Positions 60,401 to 64,000 of a DNA stretch of 64,000 nucleotides are shown piece by piece (within the stretch, counting starts at the first letter, position 1; each line of letters starts with the position of its first letter). The position numbers and the translations under genes were made by a program. Origin of the DNA: Bacteroidaceae bacterium (GTDB taxonomy: Bacteria > Bacteroidota > Bacteroidia > Bacteroidales > Bacteroidaceae); contig JAFSRW010000024.1 in assembly GCA_017445925.1 (NCBI GenBank), positions 1-64,000 of the forward strand, given 5' to 3'. The notes beneath the pieces were generated by a model. The model was given only the letters and a program-made list of their open reading frames with translations. It searched no databases and was not told the origin of the DNA.

Positions 60401-63400
60401 GCCGATATTCACCGTCACGTTACCTGTTACATGAGTGGTCTCACCATAGCCGCCGCCAAAGATGTTACCAGCGATATTGACACCCATATTCTGATTTCTG
60501 GTACCGATATTCAGGGTGGTATTGCCCTCTACATCGGCAGAGAAGCCACCTCCGTAGATGCCAGCTTCTTCTAAATCAATAAATTCATTCGTTGTTGGAC
60601 TGATATAAGTTCCTACTGTTGAACTTGTATAGGTACCCTTTGTGATATTGACACCGATATCTTCACCTGCGTTTGCCAATGCTGTACCAACATCTACCTG
60701 AGTGTTACCCACCACTTTGGCTGCATTACCGCCACCGAATACCTGGCCTATCTTTCCTATATTATCCTGTTTAACGCCATTGATGTATCCCTTCCAGGTA
60801 TTGACCCATACACGTGTATTACCTATCACTTCGGCATTATTTCCACCACCGAAAATTTTACCGATGGACGTGCAGGAGAATACATATACTTCTACGGCAG
60901 CTCTTCCTTCTGTCTCTTCATTGAAATATAAGGTGCCGGACGTGTTGGCTGTCCATGTACTTCCATCCTGAGTACATCCATAAATAGAGTAGGGAGCATT
61001 ATTACCGCCGCCATAGAGCTCGCCAATCATAAGGGCCTTACAACCATCCTCATAGACGTTTACGGTGATAGATCCATGGATGTCACCACCGGCATTGTTG
61101 CCACCAAACACACGGCCGAACTTTCCGCTGGTTACTACCAGAGAAACGTTACCATTGACGGTTGCCTGCTCTGCACCACCGAACACCTGATCCACGTAGT
61201 CCTCGGGCATACATTCCAGCACAATGTTCACGTCACCATCCATGTCAGCATGACTGCCTGCACCATAGACCTTACCTACATTCAGTTCTCCACAGCAGTC
61301 TCTTCCTGTGGGGGCACTTTCACCCTTACTCTTTGTGCGAACATCCGTTCCACCACGAACATCACCTCTGGTATTACTAGCACCATAGACATTGTTGATA
61401 TAACCGCCAAAGAGCTTGGTCTCAGCTTTACCTGTACCATATTGCTTTGAAGTCTTTTCTGCAGCATCGGGAGTTAAACTTGAGTAAGACTTATAACCGA
61501 CATTAGCGCCAAGATTTCCCTCACCGGCACCATTACCACCACCATATAAGGTGTTGATAATGTAAGTACCCAGCACGGTCACTTTCGTAGCAGGTACGGC
61601 AGCTGCATTACCTCCACCATATACGTAGTTGATGCTGGTCTTTTGGCAACCTTCAATGATTACCTCGGCACAGGCTGCTGCAATCTTGGCTTTATTTTCT
61701 TCTTCTTTCCCTTCTTCTTCGGGATCTAATGTGGCATCTGTAGGTATATAGTCGGCTTGGTTGCCGCCGCCATAGACGGCTGCCACATCGTAAGTGGTAC
61801 GGGAGGTACGTGCTGTGTTCTCGTCTTTCGCACTATCCACCGTTCGCTTTATATGCACCGTTACATGTCCTAAAGGTGAACCGTTTAGGTTATTGGCACC
61901 AAAGATCTGACCTGTTATAGGAGTGGGGTTGTCTCCTGTGGTATAGGTGGGTGTTACCTTTGCACCGTCCAACGTTACTATAACGTCACCGCCAACAGTT
62001 GCGGCAACGGGTGTAACATTTTCTGCTGCCTGTCTTCCTAAGCCACCTCCAAAGACATTACCGTTTATAGTACCCTTGAGCAGGTTCAGCGTTGTGTTGG
62101 CATTAACATCACCTAAAGCTCCGCCGCCATATACGTTACCGTGAATGATGGCTGTTCCGGAGTGATCAGCCTCGCTCCCGGTCTTCTCGCGTCCGACGTT
62201 CACCGTTACATTGCCATTCACCAATGTAGGTTCACCATAACCGCCACCAAAGACAGCATCGGCAGGGGCAGCACCCGCATTGGCAGTTGTTCCTACTGTT
62301 CCTCCAGTGATGTTTATGGTGGCATCAAGCTTCAATACTCCGTTTGCGTTACTACCGCCATAGATGGCTGTGCTCACCGTACCGCCTTCCATGTTGATGG
62401 TGGTGTTGCCGAAATTCTGGGCAGCTATGACGCTTGGCGTAGTCTGTCCCAGACCACCACCGAAAACGCTGCCTGTTACAGCTCCTCCGTAGATGTTGAC
62501 CACCGTTGTCTTGCCTTCACTTGCCGTGTAGTCGGTAACCTCGCCAGCAGCATTTTTTGTACTGGAGGCATTTACTGCACCGAAGGCACTGCCGCCATAT
62601 ACATTGCCTGACACTGCTCCGTTTCCGCTGAGATTACCACTGCCGTCCTTTGCACCGATGTTCACCACGACGTTGCCTCTGACAACTGTTGACTTACCTT
62701 TTCCACCGCCAAAGACATTGACCATGGAGCCGCTGTTGACGTTGACCGACACACGGCTGGTGATATTGCCTGCGCCGTCGTCTCCAGACACATCACTCAA
62801 TGCGCCTCCGCCATAAACATTGCCGCCATCCACGTTACCGCCGATAGTTGTCGTTGAGCCGTTAATGTTCAGCGTCACAACACCCGTAACCGTGCCGAGG
62901 GCATTAAGGTCCTCATTGGTATAGAGTATATGAGCGTCCTTGTCAATAGCAAGGGCTGTGGTGTTGACGGCTCCGTCGCGATGTGCCCATGTGTATTCAA
63001 CTGTAGCAGGGGTTACGGGGTCAAAATAAACACCAAGGTTTGCGTCATAGCGTGGTGCTTTGACGAAATTGCCTGTGTTTATCACATCAACGGTGGGTGT
63101 TGAGCCACCATAGCCGGCGCCATAGACATTACCTTTCACCGTACAGCCGTCGAGTGTGGATGTTACGTCGCCTTCCACCTTACCCAAATTGCCACCACCA
63201 TAGAAGTCTTGGTTGATGGTACAGTTGGTGAGCGTAGAAGTAACGCCACGGGTACGGGCAAGCGAGAAGCTCACAAAGTCAACCAGCAGACGTGCGACAT
63301 TCTGATAGTTGTTTGACATAGGTATATACTGTGTGTTGTAGGTCACAGATACACCTTTGTAGTCATTTTTATATTCCTGCGTGTAGTTATCGGTCAGGAA

Positions 63401-64000
63401 CTTGTTCCAGCCGGTATAGTCGCCATCGATGTTGTTTATGTTGGATGGCGCAAAGCGGCTGTATGAGTTGCCGCCGTAACCTGCACCATAGAAGGTGTCG
63501 AACTGAGTGCCGGTGGCAGTTGTCTTAACGGTCTTGCCGGTGTTCATGTCGCCGAACTTAGGGCCGCCGCAGAACTGTTTGATATAACCGCCTGTGATGA
63601 CCGTAGTGATATTGCCTTCCACGGGACGAGCTGCATTCTGTCCGCCGCCATAGAACTCGTTAATGTCGGCATTCTGTATCTGCCATACGATGTTGCCCTT
63701 ATTGTTAGTACCTTTGGCGATACCCTCCTGGGCAGCACCGGCCACGATACCGAACCGTCCGCCGTTGATGTAGCACTCAGCATCATCGTTTTTGCTGGTT
63801 ATGTCGCCACGGTAGAGGCCTGTGAGGTAGAACTCGTCGTAGTCGCCGCCAGTAACCGATATTGGTGAGTGTTTGGTTGCAATCTGTTTGTCTTGGTGAC
63901 AGCCTGTGTGGAATTCCTTGAACCACACGTTACCGCCAACATGAATATAGGGTATTTTGTTTGATGTGCCCTTCTGATTGTTGCTCACCCATTGCTCCAT
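45476..64000 (-). CDS. Giant glycine-rich repeat protein, partial (beta-solenoid-like)
   Basis: One uninterrupted frame of 6174 codons, open at the window edge; the Met at the edge is probably internal. The unit is roughly [VI]-[YF]-G-G-G, then G-x-V-x-G-[ND]-[TV]-x-V-x-[IV], then GG-x-[IV]-x-G-x-[VI]-[YF]-GGG, recurring about every 25-50 residues, as expected of a parallel beta-helix. Long paralogous blocks recur: GTWGTSYVDGN near 55.3 and 49.3 kb, IAAHPVTCYLFG near 55.6 and 49.5 kb. Conserved insertions such as VIIDGC..TSI occur three times. It ends FGGGDAGMVKKDSEVIVGD with no recognisable sorting domain or anchor. A surface or secreted adhesin or matrix role is inferred; no family was recognised. 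Confidence 0.85.
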   Translation of the reverse strand: MEQWVSNNQKGTSNKIPYIHVGGNVWFKEFHTGCHQDKQIATKHSPISVTGGDYDEFYLTGLYRGDITSKNDDAECYINGGRFGIVAGAAQEGIAKGTNNKGNIVWQIQNADINEFYGGGQNAARPVEGNITTVITGGYIKQFCGGPKFGDMNTGKTVKTTATGTQFDTFYGAGYGGNSYSRFAPSNINNIDGDYTGWNKFLTDNYTQEYKNDYKGVSVTYNTQYIPMSNNYQNVARLLVDFVSFSLARTRGVTSTLTNCTINQDFYGGGNLGKVEGDVTSTLDGCTVKGNVYGAGYGGSTPTVDVINTGNFVKAPRYDANLGVYFDPVTPATVEYTWAHRDGAVNTTALAIDKDAHILYTNEDLNALGTVTGVVTLNINGSTTTIGGNVDGGNVYGGGALSDVSGDDGAGNITSRVSVNVNSGSMVNVFGGGKGKSTVVRGNVVVNIGAKDGSGNLSGNGAVSGNVYGGSAFGAVNASSTKNAAGEVTDYTASEGKTTVVNIYGGAVTGSVFGGGLGQTTPSVIAAQNFGNTTINMEGGTVSTAIYGGSNANGVLKLDATINITGGTVGTTANAGAAPADAVFGGGYGEPTLVNGNVTVNVGREKTGSEADHSGTAIIHGNVYGGGALGDVNANTTLNLLKGTINGNVFGGGLGRQAAENVTPVAATVGGDVIVTLDGAKVTPTYTTGDNPTPITGQIFGANNLNGSPLGHVTVHIKRTVDSAKDENTARTSRTTYDVAAVYGGGNQADYIPTDATLDPEEEGKEEENKAKIAAACAEVIIEGCQKTSINYVYGGGNAAAVPATKVTVLGTYIINTLYGGGNGAGEGNLGANVGYKSYSSLTPDAAEKTSKQYGTGKAETKLFGGYINNVYGASNTRGDVRGGTDVRTKSKGESAPTGRDCCGELNVGKVYGAGSHADMDGDVNIVLECMPEDYVDQVFGGAEQATVNGNVSLVVTSGKFGRVFGGNNAGGDIHGSITVNVYEDGCKALMIGELYGGGNNAPYSIYGCTQDGSTWTANTSGTLYFNEETEGRAAVEVYVFSCTSIGKIFGGGNNAEVIGNTRVWVNTWKGYINGVKQDNIGKIGQVFGGGNAAKVVGNTQVDVGTALANAGEDIGVNITKGTYTSSTVGTYISPTTNEFIDLEEAGIYGGGFSADVEGNTTLNIGTRNQNMGVNIAGNIFGGGYGETTHVTGNVTVNIGTVTAGDPVGYANITGDVYGGSAKGKVNSHLVNSEETATEGKETQVNFYGGTITGNLYGGGEGQRAQNAVPAIAADVYGPVTVTMEKGSSTNTVVNNVFGCNNYLGTPKNTVTVNINGGTVNHNVYGGGNQADYTPVSSQNCPAVSINNGTVTENVFGGGLGTTATVTGNPQVTIGDTDNSHTAAVGGNVYGGGDAGDVHGNPHVKVQNTHTTIAQNVFGGGKGRDDTFTCEKAMVGVNDDGACEDPASNENKDKGTKVTIDNGTIGTLNNGSLVAGTGNVYGGGEIGRVEWNTQVEIGVGEGTCAPMIYGNVFGAGKGLETHGYSALVRGNSTVTIGGDTKIGKNVYGGGEIATVGRYWVKGITPTLCPNDPNETTIPPAPDNLPDGMPYKMRRGGICGVTIQGKAEIGYNGAASDAGHVFGAGKGVNPHFVESGEGQSKKMTNENTLVGFTAAGGKTAEEMYLEFLETLALVSQSSMHIKGGTVRGNVYGGSESGFVQTTTDVTIEGVTVIGMQNSTTYGNVYGGGKGLSTFAEAGKVRGNAVATIKGGIVYGNVYGGGEQGYVQQNVTVTVSGGVVKNDVYGGGALANTNTDNWNGDGSIQYVPLTVKADPTAEEIAAGVLKTDVTPVAGYFTEAAGVYTRITNPDAKANGSTNYYKKAVSGTWAAGKTSASNTTTVSLTGGLVGNVYGGGLGNSTTMANVYGDVTVTVNEGVTSQTAGVVFNQQVEHPVIGGTDYPTPVMGRVFGCNNHNGTPTGEVTVHVYSTRQIRKDTEAEILPGHGSSDRKFSYDIQAVYGGGNQADYLPATGKKSHVIIDGCDDTSIEKVYGGCNSAVIPETDVLINGCYDIGYGFGGGNGGRPIKKEDGNWYENEGAIVIGTARIECRGGKIGQVFGGGDSKGSCGSTAPVIPEQGTGTCPLWITRLYGAGNEGDVNYVNIILASCSGNAIEYVHGGSYNAHVHGDVTLTITSGILKNVYGGNDSEGGIEGNITVNIEETDGCNPIIIQNLVGGGNEAAYPGTLKSGGVETPINHHGKITVNVKSATRIDNIYGGSFNAEANADTEININMMKGNKAGTTVDIPKEFSYIPNISDITNNSDGKTIHCTIDDAIGTIGNVFGGGKEGLVKGNTQVNINSSAKVYIMKRNGEGKVLDTNGNVINAASGENIGAGITIDCTDEHDTEGAHITGNVFGGGENADVTGNETYNKNGDAEIYICANKTGEGTYASVAEGAGKVTIGNTVYGGGSAADVHGNTRVTMAGGYVFNGIFGGGYSGSVGTFTTSTDAAHTNVYGHTAHTGCIGKPISCAEGTGLCTVVVTGGQIGPVDVAVDGMNRSDAQGGPVPQGWIWGGGCGLIEDPSTNPDTHFKTYVGSTDVTIGGTAFILESVIGGGEFGRVLGNTLVKIQDQCQIGVGNGEYNKDNNNKPTTPKRYTDAQFINPLTTTVTSGVGGNALAECSHFPYGRNKGTTEAPNWVYEPYDPYYKYFSSYVNDHPDLSPATTDNPSDGKTWIGCVFGGGSGYMPYKIKNNIGEDIGYDWCRSAGWVEGNANVQISGGHILTNVYGGNEYTDVKGTCTVTMTGGTLGVPRTLEQIAAHPVTCYLFGGGKGDERSHFNQYTNAGSVVVNVSGGIIYGSVFGGAEDGHVIGDATVTISKGDPFTIGSTTYNDGPIIGTWGTSYVDGNIFGGGRGFSGGNLAAGAVGGNTTVNITGGTMLGSIYGGGRMASVGIGFMDSSDSSYGQLREDEGGKKYGHITVNISGGTIGNDWEFQPVPRRIQAQNDLETWKTENHIPKTEFYYGKDDNDKNLYLLSHTKGGNVFGGSMGRLTLLNGSTNDLWPKLGTVKTTKVNIYGNAVIKGNVYGGAEFSMTRGDTYTTVGGILEDDNTTITTTSSDNPTIKRDVFGGGYGSDDFETETTVPAGGFDYDEYTFTPMQLAGIVCGDTYINIKDGQVEKNIYGGGEMATVGLINFTDAVKHDTHTGTPGTSDEKLYDFALSWPYKMGFIPYMANGPVGGTTNINIDGGRIGITGKDYTGPATIDGAAASDEEKKARREDNGDVFGGGKGKAGSRYDYAFCANVKATKVNIEYPVDNSATPANYKDKTGDTYDYDCITGSVYGGGENGHVIDNTKVILKKGLIGHAMYGGGKGKDTYKHSLNRIDGGGAYTADIYSVTAGKVYGNTYIEMEGGYVVRNIYGGGNMASTGKGNYSGGADDYSTSGYGETLTGNLWDNVSEFSQAFLSSGKTYVNIKGGQVGCIIKTSDGPDKDGMKDGLPYGNVFGGARGASAPNIEESPRYLYAPLFYSGYVNETHVHVYDSAGVEPPKIFGSVYGGGQDGHVRRDTHVIIDAGEIGKPYTDATTANLLIGTSDLSHPQWLHRGNVYGSGSGIGKYEYDFNNDGDYNDHIDNYGARKITLYEKDYSNSAGSVTRFTNVQINGGTIHRNVYGGGSLANVGAPKIGQSYYQYKKGDTDEGHGEGKQSGNEVNITGGTISSATDYAASYGGNVFGASRGLGTTETNPAQFSTSVSTEVNITPKKTGELTYDYTSYPTIAGNVYGGGEAAQVRKDTKLTLIGGIIGEDVYGGGKGNDAIAADVGGRVTVDLNGITDDEGNVILVVPTTSRGCSVRRVFGGNDLNGTPRGHVKVHVHATQHKDKLAIHDALNENDDYKKYDKFNNIAGYSITSYGELVTLAEGTYDLATAIAADKTILAGNGSDAEKTEALKRIQDAVERAELAKFATELHVDLTGLTKTEDMRIAVANKKYDVEAVYGGGDLALYQPYGPQANGTAADYKATTEFAEVIIDGCEKTSIRQVYGGGNAASTPANLLNVYGTYEIDELFGGGNGKDAYQKSDGKLYQNPGANVGYYDFMEYTTTGTDVTNDGDGSSEHPYVAHKKSDAIEKEYREANYSYGTGKAETNVIGGRIHFVYGGSNEAGNIRTLALSVFETSTECQVVIDKSYGAGKNAEIDGEARIQMNCVDYMGVLFGGSTDADVRSDVNLTVTNGHFGAVYGGNDTSGHIYGAITVTIKEEGCKPIVIDKLYGGGLGVNAPYSIYGYYNTGEKDAENKDIYEPRDYEKFREDSIAAMATVTDPNDEEQVKNALLAKGIYGYPKANPQINVISATKIGEIFGGGNEALVIGSPHINVNMEQGYIAAKYVDESYSQFTQGAHEVTDHGTTYTYYVSGYEAAEGSTYGKAVLAVGTIDNIFGGGDQATIDGDTYVELGTGTHLNAENVLVPINTYDENSSYRDVATITRSVFGGGNSADVTGNTKVLLGKGSTVGDRVFGGGNLGGVGTIKTKITPTGHSHSGCIQKPTAFEANTGTCTVTVTGGYVGPFTLTNYPSTAANSGDPTGQVITPKPMHMKNFDSSNNILDPDDYGYVFGASRGDSKDPAVDPDIEYKAYVNETHVTIKNGYVAGHEGEADYITRPLIAGGVYGGSENGHVLQDTWVNIEGGQIGLGEDLTAAYAEADFIDPLTATPAQIEEKANAMPECAHWDYGKIYPGDTEKKYLPYDQHAIEDESSKEGSDGHTFYGNVFGGGSGYWPYEVHNPGEGEPAYEWLETAGMVEGNTHVTISGGHVLTNIYGGNEITSTKGKCYVEMTGGTLGLPRTLAQIAAHPVTCYLFGAGKGDQRTHFNKRTDVQDTDVKVTGGIVYGSVFGGGEDGHVLGSVTMTIGKAAVGTVGEEGYEPASGPIIGTWGTSYVDGNVFGGGRGFSGEALTAGVVCGDINIAINSGTMLGSIYGGGRLGSVGTYLAAPKLSDGTTDNPHYGAMIPDGKDEDDVETEHTADAPGHTHGHITIDISGGTIGNNYEFIIPNDDNTPNTITETDISKWTTTSGGDWEKWKNYNHVPNTLYDSTNGRVTHTKGGNVFTGGMGRRTALDGTEISNWTKLGNVKSTKLTISDDAWIKGNVYGGGEFGAVTGYHTTNEKNYGTEISITGGTIGVEVRENEAPQKANVDVPTTYPESGNSAVQYTFGSVYGGGYGTEDKIAEVTTSDKADLLGALVTDNSTITMSGGHVRASVFGGGELAALGGNTHVNISGGEIGRNEVKAKDDSNPGYVMFGSATMGNVYGGGKGSMNNSYTGQVMGNTNVNITGGSIYHMVYGGGALGSVGTFDRSDGAGHPAYIPLAGVPYQWRYTNKEPIYPYQPQGDRTPTGTATVNITGGTIGISGRDNGLVFGSSRGALSVPVGSPISLDPCDNLAWVYKTVVNIGTLKADPEANDDYTTPLIKGSVYGGGENGHNYSNATVTINSGSIGVPDKNPATNEVEPWWDLGKGVAFNDEVRSKRGNVYGAGSGEDTYTGTDGKQHFNARAGMVGGSTIVNIAGGHIGRSVYGGGAMSSVGNITNGNDTISKGPLVETAKHADETKSFALSWPYEFQFATNTGRTTVNVTGGHIGTKNIDGGDVYGSSRGKAGDRYATAHLAYVNETVVNINYTNPPEDDKTEEEIENDYTIPCVTGSVHGSGEDGYVYGDAHVTLNKGLIGHSIYGAGKGKGTYKLKLLKIGATEGSEDVNDYYDADVYSLIAGKVMGNTYVTMNGGRVHRNVYGGGNMASVGKGNYSGGTDDYSADGKSPGYGENINENLWTSEYDPNDNTSVKDNAWHFLNSGKTTVNILGGIVGYVDPTNPSSSVKNNLPYGNVFGGCTGEAAPNISETPRYHYCPAFFSGYVNETDVTIGTLGKPAKPAVGTEGEPGYQPAEPAVPASGPTILGSVYGGGQDGHVRRDTKVTVNYGEIGMAYSYTNRTDVLKTLDKNAVSEEAALTNTSDLDNDQWTHRGNVYGSGSGISKYEYDLNYNGRHTVNEDGTGEIEVVNYKNPSSGNTVPMKEIDYSNSAGSVTRFTEVNINGGIIHRNVYGGGSNASVGAPKIGQTYDPYKKDDTTEGHTKGKQSMCTVTISGTIGTPDDYTPGFKYNQNYGGEVYGASRGIAGLGESFANTVWTLVKIKNGATILGNVFGGGDAGMVKKDSEVIVGD

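Noticed and set aside
46213..63786. Many 60-270 codon frames opposite or within the giant gene
   Set aside because: They mirror the Gly-rich repeat on other frames and share no independent features.
45476..64000. CRISPR array or DNA tandem-repeat locus
   Set aside because: The dense recurrence is at the protein level with codon-level drift, in one open frame; there are no equal-length repeats with unique spacers.

Overview
The window looks like a chromosome segment of a Prevotella-like member of the Bacteroidales (Bacteroidota). The evidence is a V-type ATPase operon of the Bacteroidetes kind (with a DUF2764 protein), type IX secretion-like tails, Big_5 lipoproteins, the acpP-fabF-rnc cluster, few Shine-Dalgarno sites, and TAnnTTTG -7 promoter boxes. 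No RNA gene or CRISPR array was seen.

Layout. 0.2-6.0 kb (+): a heme-motif/beta-propeller lipoprotein, a fasciclin lipoprotein and a GH20 hexosaminidase, probably part of a surface glycan-processing unit. 6.1-7.8 kb (-): PEP carboxykinase. 7.9-13.7 kb (-): acpP, fabF, rnc, a GH3-type acyl-adenylating enzyme and a Big_5 lipoprotein, closely packed. 14.0-18.0 kb (+): a DsbD-like protein and a sialidase-like secreted enzyme. 18.1-31.7 kb (+): V-ATPase genes E, DUF2764, A, B, then D, I, K. They are split between B and D by three minus-strand surface-polysaccharide genes (acyltransferase, acyltransferase-glycosyltransferase fusion, flippase). 32.1-35.1 kb (-): an outer-membrane beta-barrel protein. 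35.3-40.2 kb (+): rhaB-rhaA-rhaT-rhaD for L-rhamnose use. 40.3-44.8 kb (-): a REP-type (RAYT-like) HUH transposase with a long extension, a YfhO-like membrane protein and rpsO. 45.5-64.0 kb (-): one giant open frame, at least 6174 codons and open at the window edge, made of Gly-Gly-Gly solenoid-like repeats.

The most unusual layer is the repeat DNA. (1) A 475-bp element occurs twice in inverted orientation (22.90-23.38 and 45.00-45.48 kb). Each copy starts at the stop codon of a gene, and each carries a hairpin whose stem sequence differs completely between copies while pairing and loop are kept. (2) C-rich hairpins follow many genes, always in the sense of the gene, and several can form a G-quadruplex on the template strand. 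(3) Short tandem words of 7-10 bp fill nearly every spacer, often supply start codons, and sometimes sit in frame inside genes: they form a loop in the YfhO-like protein, an insert in an acyltransferase and the linker of a fused enzyme. The RAYT-like transposase is a natural suspect for moving the palindromic class.
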